Assembly: GCA_018401735.1 (NCBI GenBank) | Contig: JAGYKI010000006.1 | Location: 1 to 64,000 of the forward strand | DNA from: Schleiferiaceae bacterium | GTDB lineage: Bacteria > Bacteroidota > Bacteroidia > Flavobacteriales > Schleiferiaceae | Reading direction: 5' to 3' | DNA: 64,000 nt | Shown: positions 37,606 to 46,828 of the stretch, piece after piece | Position numbering within the stretch: position 1 is the stretch's first letter | Layout: each line of letters begins with the position of its first letter | Program-made: the position numbers and the translations under genes | The notes under the pieces: model-generated | The model's input: only the letters and a program-made list of their open reading frames with translations | Database searches by the model: none | What the model was told of the DNA's origin: nothing

Positions 37606-38574
37606 CTATTTCTGCGCTTTTAGTTTTTCGATAGGGCGTTTCTTCACCATTCCACCTTTGGTATCAATGATACTATTCATAATTACAAAAGCATTATCGT
37701 CCACTTTATTGATTTCGGTTTTCAACTTGCTCATTTCTAGACGTGTAATAACGGTGTAAATGATATCAATATTTTTTGAGCTTCCGCCGGAAGGCGTATA
37801 ACCATTTTTACCTTGGTAAATAGTACAGCCTCGGCCAAGGTTGTTGGTAATGGCTAACCGAACTTCTTCGCTGTAGGTAGAAATAATGGTGACGCCCAAA
37901 TATTCTTCAATACCATCAATCACAAAATCTATAGTTTTGGAAGCGGCAAAGTAAGTGAGGATGGCATATAAAGCCGTTTCTACCGAAAGAAAATAAGCGC
38001 CGGCACCAAAAATAATGACATTAAAAAGCAGGATGATATTTCCCACGGAAAGGCTGGATTTACGACTGATGTAAATGGCCAAAACTTCGGTGCCGTCTAA
38101 AATTCCCCCGCCACGTACGGCCATCCCTATTCCTAATCCAAGGAAAAAACCACCAAAGGCGGCTACGAGAATACTGTCTTCCGCCACCACAGGGAAAGGA
38201 ATAAATTGGATTACCAGCGCGAGTAAAAAAATACTACCAATGCTTTTTAAGGCGAAGCGCGAGGAAATCGTGCGCCAACCCATTATTAAAAAGGGCAAGT
38301 TTAACAGAACTAAAAGTAGGGGCACAGGAATTTCGGTAACTGCATTGGTAATTAAGGAAACACCCGTTACACCGCCATCAATAAAACCATTGGGAATAAG
38401 GAAGCTTTCTAAACCAAAAGCGGCCGAGCCAACGCCCACAGCGAGGTAAAGCGCATCTTTTAGTTCGTCGCGAATTTCAATGGCGAAGCCTTTGAGGTCT
38501 TTTTCGCGATCCCCCGTTTTATTAGGAAAAAGGGGTAGGAGAACTTTCGCAACTAGGGTAAATATAGCGGTCAT
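37606..38574 (-). CDS. YitT family membrane protein (DUF161/DUF2179)
   Basis: The 322-residue protein has about six membrane helices with the family motif IPNGFIDGGVTGVSL (about 61-75) and GGGILDGTEVLAIYISRKSSL, and a cytoplasmic DUF2179 domain at the C-terminus (about 230-305; GRGCTIYQGKNGYTPSGG, TVITRLEMSKLKTEI). A charged N-terminal 35-residue extension precedes the first helix. YitT proteins are common, and their substrate is unknown. It is convergent with the ABC permease (29 bp apart) and divergent from the M61 peptidase gene. Confidence 0.88.
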   Translation of the reverse strand: MTAIFTLVAKVLLPLFPNKTGDREKDLKGFAIEIRDELKDALYLAVGVGSAAFGLESFLIPNGFIDGGVTGVSLITNAVTEIPVPLLLVLLNLPFLIMGWRTISSRFALKSIGSIFLLALVIQFIPFPVVAEDSILVAAFGGFFLGLGIGMAVRGGGILDGTEVLAIYISRKSSLSVGNIILLFNVIIFGAGAYFLSVETALYAILTYFAASKTIDFVIDGIEEYLGVTIISTYSEEVRLAITNNLGRGCTIYQGKNGYTPSGGSSKNIDIIYTVITRLEMSKLKTEINKVDDNAFVIMNSIIDTKGGMVKKRPIEKLKAQK

Positions 38575-38648
38575 TTTTCGTCAAGTTTTTATAGAGCTAG
38601 GTTCTTTTTAGCTTGTTTACAAAAGTGGCGATTTTAGATTGAACACCC

Positions 38649-38681
38649 TTTGTTTATTCGCCGCTTAAAACTGTATTTTCG
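38649..38681 (+). promoter_or_regulatory. Candidate promoter of the M61 peptidase gene
   Basis: TTTG (38649-38652) and TATTTTCG (38674-38681; one mismatch to TAnnTTTG) are 21 nt apart. The ATG lies 26 bp further down. Confidence 0.5.
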
Positions 38682-38707
38682 TAGGCCTAAAAATTAGTCT
38701 GTTATTT

Positions 38708-40561
38708 ATGCGATATCTTTTTTTCCTGCTGTCTCTAATGGTTTTCTCTAGTAAGGCCCAGTCCGATTTTAAGCCTTTTCAGGCGAGTGAAAGCTACACC
38801 GTTTTACAAGACTTGGTCACTTACGTAGATGATCAAATAAGTATTAGTGTCGTTCCTCCCTTACAAACCAGCGATACCGCCGAGTTTCACATGGCACGCA
38901 TAGTTCCGGGTACTTATGATGTGCATAATTACGGCCAGTTCTTAAATAATTTTACCGCTTTAACGGCGCAAGGTGATACCTTAAAGGTGAAGCGTTTGGA
39001 CCTTAACCGTTGGCAGATTATAGGCGCCAAAGCACTTTATAAAATCACCTACCAAGTGGATGATAGTTACGATGCCAACTTGAAAAACGGGATTTTTGAG
39101 CCAGCAGGGACTTCCAATGAAAAAGATGTTTTTCTACTCAATAATTTTGGTTACATCGGTTATATCAAGGGCTACCAAAATTTCCCTTATCAATTGCGAG
39201 TGCGAAAGCCAGAGGGATTTTATGGCGGAACCGCTTTAGATGGCGAACGTAGTGATAGCCTCGACGTTTTTGAAATTGCCAACTATTTCGAACTGCACGA
39301 TAACCCCATTTTGTATTGTTTGCCCGATACGGCTTCAGCGATGGTGGGCGATTCTAAAATTGAAATTAGCCTCTACAGCCCACAAGGTTTGGTAAGTGCC
39401 CGCAAGTGTTTAGAAAATATTTTAGATGTCTTGCAAGGATCGGCCGATTATTTAGGAGGTACTTTGCCCGTAGATAAATATGCGGTTTTAGTTTACTGCG
39501 TCTCTTCCGAAAATATGGGAAATAGTTATGGTGCGCTTGAGCATCATCGCTCCACCGTTTTATACATGCCCGAAGTAGCCAACGATTTCTTTTACGAGGG
39601 TATACGCGATATCACCGCCCATGAGTTTTTCCATATAGTAACCCCACTAAGTATTCATTCGCAGTACATCCATAATTTCGATTTTATGGATCCCGAAATG
39701 TCAGAGCATATTTGGTTGTACGAAGGGGTTACAGAGTATAATTCGCATCTAGTGCAGATGCGTAATAAGAATTATAAGGAGCAAGAGTTTATCGAAGTGC
39801 TAAGGGATAAGATGTTTAGCAGCGATGATTTTGATAGTACCATTCCCCTAACTTTAGCCAGTAAATACACCCTCACTTACTTTAAAGATCAGTACCTTAA
39901 TTTTTACCAAAAAGGGGCTTTGGCTGCCATGGTTTTAGATTTGAAACTAATGACTCTTTCGGATGGGAAAATGCGCTTAATCGACTTATTAGGAACGCTC
40001 GGGAATATTTATTCCGCCGACACTTTTTTTCAAGATGATCAATTGTTTGCTATTATCGCGCAGCATAGTTTTCCAGAAGTGGAAGAGTTTCTTTTGCGTC
40101 ATTTTGCTGCAACGGAGCCTTTGCCCTTTGCAGAATTATTAGAACCATTTGGTTTTAGTTATAGTCCTACTGCCACTACTGTAGGCTGGAGTTTGGGTTG
40201 CGATGAATTCAGTTACAGCTTCGAAACCTCGCGCATCATTATAGCGAAAGAAGAAGGTCTAGATGACTTTGGTCGTGCTTTAGGCTTAGAGCCTCTCGAT
40301 GAATTGATTAGCATTAATGGCGATACTTTGGATATCACCAATTTGGGACAAATTTTAGATAATTATCAGACCAGTTTAAAGCCTGGCGATAAAGTAGAAA
40401 TGCGTATTGCGCGCCCGAAAAAGAAGGAGGGCGAGTTTAAATTTAAAACGCTCAAGGCAGAAGCGCAGCAAATAGAATTTGAAGAGTCCCACCAATTAAA
40501 ACCGATCGAAAATTTAAGTGCCGATCAGCTTAGAATGCGTAAAATTTGGTTGGGATATTAA
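38708..40561 (+). CDS. M61 family metallopeptidase (glycyl aminopeptidase-like) with PDZ domain
   Basis: The 617-residue exported zinc peptidase has a signal peptide (MRYLFFLLSLMVFSSKAQ), an N-terminal beta domain (about 20-190), the zinc site HEFFH (305-309) with the third ligand in YEGVTEY (Glu339), and a C-terminal PDZ-like domain (about 500-580; LDELISINGDTLDITN). The usual M61 sequence after the zinc site (HxWNVKR) is replaced by IVTPLSIHSQ, a known variant in Bacteroidota. It probably trims peptides in the periplasm. It is monocistronic. Confidence 0.88.
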   Translation: MRYLFFLLSLMVFSSKAQSDFKPFQASESYTVLQDLVTYVDDQISISVVPPLQTSDTAEFHMARIVPGTYDVHNYGQFLNNFTALTAQGDTLKVKRLDLNRWQIIGAKALYKITYQVDDSYDANLKNGIFEPAGTSNEKDVFLLNNFGYIGYIKGYQNFPYQLRVRKPEGFYGGTALDGERSDSLDVFEIANYFELHDNPILYCLPDTASAMVGDSKIEISLYSPQGLVSARKCLENILDVLQGSADYLGGTLPVDKYAVLVYCVSSENMGNSYGALEHHRSTVLYMPEVANDFFYEGIRDITAHEFFHIVTPLSIHSQYIHNFDFMDPEMSEHIWLYEGVTEYNSHLVQMRNKNYKEQEFIEVLRDKMFSSDDFDSTIPLTLASKYTLTYFKDQYLNFYQKGALAAMVLDLKLMTLSDGKMRLIDLLGTLGNIYSADTFFQDDQLFAIIAQHSFPEVEEFLLRHFAATEPLPFAELLEPFGFSYSPTATTVGWSLGCDEFSYSFETSRIIIAKEEGLDDFGRALGLEPLDELISINGDTLDITNLGQILDNYQTSLKPGDKVEMRIARPKKKEGEFKFKTLKAEAQQIEFEESHQLKPIENLSADQLRMRKIWLGY

Positions 40562-40587
40562 TGCAATTGAAGGCAAAGGTTATTAAA

Positions 40588-40601
40588 GTGATAGCTATCA
40601 C
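40588..40601. promoter_or_regulatory. Perfect 14-bp palindrome GTGATAGCTATCAC, Crp/Fnr-like operator candidate
   Basis: The site contains TGAT-N4-ATCA, the core of Fnr/Crp-family operators (TTGAT-N4-ATCAA). Its centre is about 44 bp before the start predicted from the -7 element at 40625, near the usual activator position at -41.5. It precedes a rhodanese/rhodanese/thioredoxin operon. No Crp/Fnr gene is in the window. Confidence 0.5.
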
Positions 40602-40624
40602 CGAGCACTAAATTAGAAAGAGTC

Positions 40625-40632
40625 TATTTTTG
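40625..40632 (+). promoter_or_regulatory. -7 element TATTTTTG of the rhodanese/thioredoxin operon
   Basis: Perfect TAnnTTTG match 19 bp before the ATG at 40652. No good -33 TTTG is present, which would fit an activator-dependent promoter with the palindrome upstream. Confidence 0.5.
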
Positions 40633-40651
40633 CGGCTGTAAAACAAAATCT

Positions 40652-40924
40652 ATGGAAGAATTAATTAACAAAGCGGATACCTTTTTAGTAGATGTTCGCA
40701 CTCCCGCCGAGGTAGCTGAAGTAGCGGTACCAGGGGCCGTAAATATCCCGCTCGATACATTGCCTACTAATTTAGATCGCTTTAAAGGAGCGCAAGGTGC
40801 GGTGGTTGTATTTTGCCGTAGCGGTGCTCGCAGCGAAAGCGCGAAAAACTGGTTATTGCAAAATGGAGTTTCAGAAGTGTATAATGCCGGAGGATATCCC
40901 TCAGTATTGGCCGTAAAAAATTAA
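40652..40924 (+). CDS. Cytoplasmic single-domain rhodanese
   Basis: The 90-residue protein is one rhodanese (sulfurtransferase) domain. The active-site loop is FCRSGARS with Cys55; the substrate-loop pattern VDVRTPAEV and NIPLDTL are conserved. It has no signal peptide. The next rhodanese, a lipoprotein, begins 2 bp after its stop, followed by thioredoxin, so the three probably act together in thiol/persulfide exchange. Confidence 0.92.
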   Translation: MEELINKADTFLVDVRTPAEVAEVAVPGAVNIPLDTLPTNLDRFKGAQGAVVVFCRSGARSESAKNWLLQNGVSEVYNAGGYPSVLAVKN

Positions 40925-40926
40925 GA

Positions 40927-41307
40927 ATGAGAAATTTACTTTTAATGGCTCTTTTAGTAACAGGTCTTTCGGCTTGTGCTCAAAGTGGCGGAAGCAATTT
41001 AGAGGTTACGCAAGTGTCACAAATGATTGCAGACAATGAGGATATCGTACTAATTGATGTGCGTACTCCCGAAGAGTTTATGCAGGGTCATTTAGATGGC
41101 GCGAAGCTAATCAACTTTTACGATGCTAATTTCCAAGAGGAAGTTAAGAAGCTAGATACCGCTAAAAAATACGTGGTGTATTGTCGCAGTGGTGGACGCA
41201 GTGCTAAAAGTGTAAGCGCGATGAAAAAGCTTGGCTTTAGCGAAGTTTACAATATGAGCGGTGGTGTTTTAGCTTGGCAAGGTGCCCAGCAGAAATTGGT
41301 TAAATAA
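40927..41307 (+). CDS. Periplasmic rhodanese lipoprotein
   Basis: The 126-residue protein has a lipoprotein signal (MRNLLLMALLVTGLSAC; Cys17) and one rhodanese domain with DVRTPEEF and the active-site YCRSGGRS (Cys86). It is likely anchored in the periplasm or outer membrane, complementing the cytoplasmic rhodanese upstream (2-bp gap). Thioredoxin follows 9 bp later. Confidence 0.92.
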   Translation: MRNLLLMALLVTGLSACAQSGGSNLEVTQVSQMIADNEDIVLIDVRTPEEFMQGHLDGAKLINFYDANFQEEVKKLDTAKKYVVYCRSGGRSAKSVSAMKKLGFSEVYNMSGGVLAWQGAQQKLVK

Positions 41308-41316
41308 TTTAAAGCA

Positions 41317-41616
41317 ATGGCGAGTTTTAAGGAATTGATAGCCGCCGACAAACCGGTGCTAATTGATTTTCACGCGACTTGGTGCCAACCGTGTAAGGTG
41401 CTTTCTCCCATTGTAGAGCAGGTTAAACAACGCATGGGCGATCGTATTCAAGTTTTAAAAATTGATGTGGATCGCAATCAGCCTTTAGCGCAAAAACTAG
41501 CGATTCAAGGGGTGCCTACTTTAATCATCTACCGCAAGGGAGAACAAAAATGGCGACAAAGCGGGGTATTAAGTGCCGAAGCAATTATTGAGCAGTTGGA
41601 GTATTTTGCTAACTAA
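41317..41616 (+). CDS. Thioredoxin family protein
   Basis: The 99-residue cytoplasmic protein has the thioredoxin fold with active site ATWCQPCKVL (Cys23, Cys26; WCQPC instead of the classic WCGPC) and the cis-Pro loop GVPTLIIY. Its position behind two rhodaneses suggests that it reduces their persulfides. Its last 8 bp overlap the convergent deacetylase gene. Confidence 0.92.
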   Translation: MASFKELIAADKPVLIDFHATWCQPCKVLSPIVEQVKQRMGDRIQVLKIDVDRNQPLAQKLAIQGVPTLIIYRKGEQKWRQSGVLSAEAIIEQLEYFAN

Positions 41617-42235
41617 GCGCTTTGAAGCTAAAGCCTAATTTACTGAAGTGATCCAAGACTTTGGGTAAAACATAACGCAGTTTTTCTTCGGCTTTTAAAG
41701 AGTCGTGAAAAACAATAATGGAGCCATCACGGCTGTGTTTCAAACAGGCCTTTAAACAGTCTTCGGCTGTGAGATTAGCAGACCAATCGCCCACGAGCAC
41801 ATCCCACATAATAATTTTATAATTAGCCCGACTGAGAATCTCAGCTTGGGCTTTTTTTATGCGCCCATAAGGCGGACGAAAGAGATTCGTTTGCAAGTAG
41901 TCTTCGCATCTGCGGGCGTTATCTACATAAGTGGATACGGGCGTTTTCCAGCCTTTTAAATGATTAAAGGTATGATTGCCAATAGCATGGCCATCTGCTT
42001 GCAAGCGCCTAAAAACCGCGGGGTGTTTGCGCACATTATCGCCAATGCAAAAGAAGGTGGCTTGCGCCTGATAGGCCGCTAATTGCTCTAAAACCCAAGG
42101 GGTAATTTCTGGAATGGGCCCATCATCAAAAGTGAGGTAAATGCTAGGTTCTCCCTTAACTATCGGCTGTCGCCAGATGTATTTAGGAAATAAGCTTCGC
42201 AACCAAAAAGGGCTTTTATGTAGGAAATAGCTCAT
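41609..42235 (-). CDS. Polysaccharide deacetylase (NodB-type) family protein
   Basis: The 208-residue protein is a compact CE4 deacetylase. Motif 1 is YLTFDDGP (Asp37, Asp38), motif 2 is HTFNH (His88, His92), and motif 3 is RPPYGR. The closing SIIVFHDS gives the His near residue 175. There is no signal peptide; the basic N-terminus (SYFLHKSPFWLRSLFPKYIWRQ) could associate with the membrane. It probably removes N-acetyl groups from a cell-surface glycan. It lies 50 bp downstream of the DUF2723 gene on the same strand, separated by a terminator. Confidence 0.9.
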   Translation of the reverse strand: MSYFLHKSPFWLRSLFPKYIWRQPIVKGEPSIYLTFDDGPIPEITPWVLEQLAAYQAQATFFCIGDNVRKHPAVFRRLQADGHAIGNHTFNHLKGWKTPVSTYVDNARRCEDYLQTNLFRPPYGRIKKAQAEILSRANYKIIMWDVLVGDWSANLTAEDCLKACLKHSRDGSIIVFHDSLKAEEKLRYVLPKVLDHFSKLGFSFKALS

Positions 42236-42266
42236 AAAAAAATTGCCTCCACGAGGGAGGCAATTT
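42234..42266 (-). terminator. Intrinsic terminator after the DUF2723 gene
   Basis: Stem AAATTGCCTCC (42240-42250) with GGAGGCAATTT (42256-42266); on the minus strand it ends in seven T. It overlaps the start region of the deacetylase gene, so readthrough is needed for co-transcription. Confidence 0.85.
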
Positions 42267-42285
42267 AAGTATTAGGTTTTAAAAC

Positions 42286-45200
42286 TTATGCGCGGCCGAA
42301 AGGCTGTAAGGCCTGAGCATAACGCTGGTAAATTTCATTGTTTTGCAAAGACTCCAAGTTCTGGCTGTTATTGTTTTCGTACTGATTGACTAGGCGCACG
42401 AGCATTTGGAAATAGCTAGAAGCGGCATTAATTTCATTCTGTACCATTTTGCGATCATTTCCTTTAAACTGTCCGTAATAGGCTAGTTCTCCTTCTAAAC
42501 GATCGGCGAAAGTGCTAATCATTGCTTGGGCTTTTTCTTTCGCGCCCGCTTGATAATAACCTTCAATAATGTTAAAGACGAAATAATCGTAAGCAAATTT
42601 AGCTTCGGGCATTTTTTCTTCCGCTAAATCTAAAACCGCAATGGCTTTTTCGTTTTTACCTTCTGAGGCGAGTTGCTTGCCTAAGCGTCCGTAAATATTA
42701 CGCAGGTTGAAAGTTACACGACGGTTGGTTTCGTCTAGGTAAACATCATCCACTTCCATATTACCCCAGGTGAACTTATTCATTAGGTTATCGTACATAA
42801 TGTCGCTGTTGATTTTACCAAAATCAGGTTCATTATTAGCACGTGGTGCGTAAACCGGCACAAAGCGGTAGGCTAAACCTTCCAGTTGGAAATAATCATC
42901 TAACCAGAAAAAGGCCTGACTGCTGTTGCCCACGGTTACACTAAAGTAGATGGGTCTGGTCCAATCGTTATAGGCAATTAAATCGATTACCATTAAATCG
43001 CGCTTAGAAAGGGCATTGGTTTTAAGATTCCAGTCGATATAGTTTACAATTTTACCGGTATCGCTACTGGCTACTACATTATTGGCGAGTACTTGCTCTT
43101 TATTGATATCGATACGCAATTTCTTAGTGGGGAAGTAAATCAATTCTTTTTCGCCGCCGAAAGCGGTAAATTTCGTTTGATCATTATCGCTTTTCACCCA
43201 ACGGATAAGGTCTTTAACATCCCAACGGGCTTTAACGCCCCGATCTTGGTAATAAACCACGTCACGTGTTCCTTGACGGTACTCTTCTTGCTCGAAGGAG
43301 AAAGGAACAGGCTGGGCATCATAAACTGCACGCTTGGCTTGGTCAATATACCAGTCGGTGTTGAGTAAGCTGAGGTTAATAACGCGCACGTCGGTGCGAT
43401 AACCTTCTATTTCTTGGGCATACCAAAGCGGGAAGGTATCATTATCACCATTGGTAAATAAGATCGCATTCGGTTCACAAGAATCGAGATAAGCACGGGC
43501 GATATCGCGCGCTACATAGCGGTTGCTGCGATCGTGGTCATCCCAGTTTTCGGCGAGCATGATACCTGGTACTGCCGCTAATAATACTACACTTACCACG
43601 GCGGCCATGGCTTGAGTTTTCATTTTGCCTTTCAGCATTTCGAAGATGGCCATTACACCCAAGCCAATCCAAATAGAGTAGGCATAGAAGGAACCTACGT
43701 AGGCATAATCTCGCTCGCGCGGCTCAAATGGCTTGTGGTTTAGGTAAAGAGCAATGGCTATACCGGTAAAGAAGAAGAATAAACTCACTACCCAGGCATC
43801 AGGTCCTGCTTTACGGTAATGGGCAATACCACCAATTAATCCTAAAATGAAAGGCAACATATAGTACACATTGCGGGCGGGATTATTTTCGGCGTGGTAG
43901 TATAAGTTACTTTGCGGGCCTAGGCGTGCTTCGTCTATAAAAGGAATACCGCTAATCCAGTTCCCTTTGGTGTATTCGTAGCGGTGTTGGTCGTCGTTCT
44001 GCCTTCCGGCGAAGTTCCACATAAAATAGCGCCACCACATATGGCCCATTTGATAATTGAAAAACCAAGCTATGTTTTTACTGAGAGGAACGGGCCCTTC
44101 CATATCAGTTACTCCCGCGTATTGCTTATAGTATTTCACCGCAGCGGGGTCGTCGTTCCACATACGTGGGAAGAATCCGATGTGACTTTTAGAGAAATTT
44201 CTGATGCTTGCTTTACGATCGTCACTCACTACATATTTACCTGCTTCATCATCGCGACGGTAAACGGGATTGCCGTCTAAAAATGGTTTTTTCGGATCTA
44301 AAGGAGCGTTGAAAGACTGTCCGTAAAAAACAGGGAAATCGCCGTATTGCTCGCGTTTGTAATAAGCAAGGAGGGACATCGCGTCTTCGGGATTGTTTTC
44401 GTCGATAGGTGTGTCGGCATTAGAACGTACCGCTAAGGTTACGAAGGTGGAATATCCCAATAGGATAAAAATCACCGATAGGATAAGAGTACTAGCAATA
44501 GGTGAATCTTTTTTGCGAGCGAATACTAATCCGTAGGCCGCGGCTCCACCTATTAAAATGATGGTAAAAATGGTGCCCGAGTTAAATGGCATTCCCATCG
44601 AGTTCACCATAAAAATTTCCAGTTTTCCAAACATGTTTAAGATGAAAGGAATGATAGCGGAGAAAATGGCTCCTAAAATTAGGATACCTACTAAGTTGTA
44701 GATAATAAACTTATTACGGCTAATTTTTTGGTCAGTTTTAAAGAAGTATACCATTACAATCGCAGGGATGGTAAGGAATACCAAGATGTGTACACCGATG
44801 GAAAGCCCAATCATGTAAGCGATGAAAATCAACCAACGGTGCGCGCGGGTGCTGTGGTCAATTTCGTTTTCCCATTTAAGAATGGCCCAAAATGCGATGG
44901 CGGTAAAGAGGGAAGACATGGCATAAACCTCACCTTCTACGGCGGAGAACCAGAAGCTATCGCTAAAAGTATAGGCTAAAGCACCTACCATGGCGCCACC
45001 AAAAAGGGCGGTTAGGCGGGCGTCATTCAGTTCACCATATTTGCTTAAGAATTTCCGGCCAAGAGCGGTAATGGTCCAAAATAAGAAGAGAATGGTGAAA
45101 GCGCTGCTCATGGCAGAGAGTAAGTTTACCATTTTGGCTTGCTCCATAACGTCGCCAAAAGCGAACTGAGAGAAGAAGTTACCCATTAATTGGAAGAGGG

Positions 45201-45366
45201 GTGCACCAGGAGGGTGACCTACTTGTAGCTTAACGGAAGTAGAGATGTATTCTCCACAGTCCCAGAAGCTTACCGTGGGTTCGATGGTCAAGTAATAGGT
45301 GATCGCGGCGATGGCAAAAGCCAACCAGCCGAGGATGTTGTTTAGTTTCTTGTAGTTCGCAAGCAT
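42286..45366 (-). CDS. DUF2723 (GT117-type) membrane glycosyltransferase-like protein
   Basis: The 1026-residue protein resembles GT-C protein O-mannosyltransferases. It has about 12 membrane helices in residues 10-590, with the conserved first loop EPTVSFWDCGEY (Asp/Glu) and VGHPPGAPLFQL (about 47-58), and a C-terminal soluble domain (about 600-1020) with NGDNDTFPLWYAQEIEGYRTDVRVINLSLL. The last 150 residues may form TPR-like helices. DUF2723 proteins are abundant in Bacteroidota and may glycosylate exported proteins; this is inferred, not shown. The gene starts just after the tRNA promoter region on the opposite strand. Confidence 0.88.
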   Translation of the reverse strand: MLANYKKLNNILGWLAFAIAAITYYLTIEPTVSFWDCGEYISTSVKLQVGHPPGAPLFQLMGNFFSQFAFGDVMEQAKMVNLLSAMSSAFTILFLFWTITALGRKFLSKYGELNDARLTALFGGAMVGALAYTFSDSFWFSAVEGEVYAMSSLFTAIAFWAILKWENEIDHSTRAHRWLIFIAYMIGLSIGVHILVFLTIPAIVMVYFFKTDQKISRNKFIIYNLVGILILGAIFSAIIPFILNMFGKLEIFMVNSMGMPFNSGTIFTIILIGGAAAYGLVFARKKDSPIASTLILSVIFILLGYSTFVTLAVRSNADTPIDENNPEDAMSLLAYYKREQYGDFPVFYGQSFNAPLDPKKPFLDGNPVYRRDDEAGKYVVSDDRKASIRNFSKSHIGFFPRMWNDDPAAVKYYKQYAGVTDMEGPVPLSKNIAWFFNYQMGHMWWRYFMWNFAGRQNDDQHRYEYTKGNWISGIPFIDEARLGPQSNLYYHAENNPARNVYYMLPFILGLIGGIAHYRKAGPDAWVVSLFFFFTGIAIALYLNHKPFEPRERDYAYVGSFYAYSIWIGLGVMAIFEMLKGKMKTQAMAAVVSVVLLAAVPGIMLAENWDDHDRSNRYVARDIARAYLDSCEPNAILFTNGDNDTFPLWYAQEIEGYRTDVRVINLSLLNTDWYIDQAKRAVYDAQPVPFSFEQEEYRQGTRDVVYYQDRGVKARWDVKDLIRWVKSDNDQTKFTAFGGEKELIYFPTKKLRIDINKEQVLANNVVASSDTGKIVNYIDWNLKTNALSKRDLMVIDLIAYNDWTRPIYFSVTVGNSSQAFFWLDDYFQLEGLAYRFVPVYAPRANNEPDFGKINSDIMYDNLMNKFTWGNMEVDDVYLDETNRRVTFNLRNIYGRLGKQLASEGKNEKAIAVLDLAEEKMPEAKFAYDYFVFNIIEGYYQAGAKEKAQAMISTFADRLEGELAYYGQFKGNDRKMVQNEINAASSYFQMLVRLVNQYENNNSQNLESLQNNEIYQRYAQALQPFGRA

Positions 45367-45492
45367 GCTTGTGTCTATTATTAATGTAGCGGGGCGAATT
45401 TATAAAATAAAGCCGCTAAGAAGGTCTCAATACTTTGTTAAAGAAGCATTAGCAAATAAATTTAAAAAATAGCGTGAAATCACGGAGAAAAA

Positions 45493-45524
45493 TTTGCTCA
45501 GATATTTTCACTTAGTTACTTTTG
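45493..45524 (+). promoter_or_regulatory. Promoter of tRNA-Gln
   Basis: TTTG (45493-45496) and TACTTTTG (45517-45524) are separated by 20 nt, a textbook Bacteroidota promoter. Predicted start is about 12 nt before the tRNA. Confidence 0.8.
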
Positions 45525-45542
45525 CCATCCAATTTTACAAGA

Positions 45543-45614
45543 TGCCCCATCGTCTAATTGGCAGGACAGCTGTTTTTGGTGCAGTCGGTCGAGGTTCGAG
45601 TCCTCGTGGGGCAA
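45543..45614 (+). tRNA. tRNA-Gln (anticodon UUG)
   Basis: Cloverleaf read by hand: acceptor TGCCCCA/TGGGGCA (45543-45549, 45607-45613), D-arm GTCT/GGAC, anticodon loop TTTTGGT (45574-45580) with anticodon TTG, T-arm CGAGG/CCTCG with loop TTCGAGT, discriminator A45614. The 3' CCA is not encoded. It decodes CAA (and CAG by wobble). Confidence 0.93.
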
Positions 45615-45627
45615 CTATAAAAGTTCT

Positions 45628-45666
45628 AAAACCCTTGTTAATCAGTAGATTAACAAGGGTTTTTTT
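45628..45666 (+). terminator. Terminator of the tRNA-Gln gene
   Basis: Perfect 16-bp stem from AAAACCCTTGTTAATC (45628-45643) with GATTAACAAGGGTTTT (45648-45663), loop AGTA, then T-run. The following 184 bp to the next gene hold nothing recognisable. Confidence 0.92.
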
Positions 45667-45850
45667 ATTGGGTGTGTCTTATTTGATCCAAAAAAGATCA
45701 TGCGCAAAATAACAGGCCGTACATTCCTTAGCACAGCAGATTTATAGGCGCAAAACTTTACTAGTGACCGAGAGCGCGATAAAGTGGTTGTTATTTTAAA
45801 AAGTTGTGAATGTTAAGAGCCAAGCACTTTACCATTAATGCACAATAAAG

Positions 45851-46636
45851 TTAAATGGGGCAAGTGCCCCAAACCGGGCTGTTTACGTTCGTTAATGCGC
45901 TTGCGGTACTAAATTGACTGGGTTGGCTACTAAATTTATCTACGCACCAATCAGAGATATCTTGGTTAAAGGAGACTGCATAGAAAAACATATAACTCAT
46001 GTCATTAACATTACTTACATCCCAATTACCGATATCTTCCTTAAAAGCCATTTTATCCTTGAATAAACGACTCATGCTAGAGACCTTTGATGTGCAGAAG
46101 GGTCTTAATTCTAAATTATTAACCTCTTTTCTTATTGTAGGGTTACCAACAACCAAATATTCCACTGTATCTAAGTTAAAATAGTCACCAACCTCATAAT
46201 TTTCGCAAACAACGCAACCACGAGAATTTATATAGGCCCCATTAGGGTTTTCCATGGTAGTACGAGCACTTAGCTCTTCACCATAAACCCTTCCAGCTTC
46301 ATTTTCAGCAAATGCTCGAAAATAGATGATAGTATCCTGAGGGAGATTTTTAAGAACTAACTCAAAAATGCCCTCCCCAATAAACTGATGGTATACTTCA
46401 TTTTCATAGTTTAAAGGGTTAGAGCTATAGTTCCATTGAATACCTCTAGATGGATTCTGACCCGAACCCTTGCTGCTTACATTGCCTCCACAATAAGCAT
46501 AGGTACCAATAACTCTTTGGAATACGGTTTCAACAGTGGGTAGCTGAATGTTGTTAGGTGATTCCTCTTTTGCACAAGAGCTTAGAACAATTATACTAAT
46601 GATTAATGATAGCCTTAAAAAGTTCAGCAATCGCAT
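45851..46636 (-). CDS. BspA-like (DUF285) surface lipoprotein
   Basis: The 261-residue protein has a lipoprotein signal (MRLLNFLRLSLIISIIVLSSC; Cys21 from the ATG chosen at 46636). The middle contains fibronectin-type features (DTIIYFRAFAENEAGRVYGEELS) and the C-terminus one to two BspA/DUF285 repeats (VSSMSRLFKDKMAFKEDIGNWDVSN, NDMSYMFFYAVSFNQDISDW). DUF285 repeats normally occur in long arrays, so this is a minimal member. A GC-rich hairpin TGGGGCA/TGCCCCA sits within the last codons. It borders the decaying region to the right. Confidence 0.75.
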   Translation of the reverse strand: MRLLNFLRLSLIISIIVLSSCAKEESPNNIQLPTVETVFQRVIGTYAYCGGNVSSKGSGQNPSRGIQWNYSSNPLNYENEVYHQFIGEGIFELVLKNLPQDTIIYFRAFAENEAGRVYGEELSARTTMENPNGAYINSRGCVVCENYEVGDYFNLDTVEYLVVGNPTIRKEVNNLELRPFCTSKVSSMSRLFKDKMAFKEDIGNWDVSNVNDMSYMFFYAVSFNQDISDWCVDKFSSQPSQFSTASALTNVNSPVWGTCPI

Positions 46637-46828
46637 AGCAAGGTTTTTGGAAGTAAAAAGCAAATTTATGCTAAACAGTGTTCCATATTTAAGAGAATAT
46701 CATTTATCCTAACTAATTATTTTTCATTAGGTCGCAGTTTCTTTATTAAATTAAATTAATCAATCATTTGTCATTAATTGCCCATACCCAATTTGAAAGA
46801 ATTTATAAGTATTAATATGATTGATATT

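Noticed and set aside
45494..45712. 72-residue open frame over tRNA-Gln
   Set aside because: It spans the tRNA promoter, tRNA and terminator and is a chance frame.
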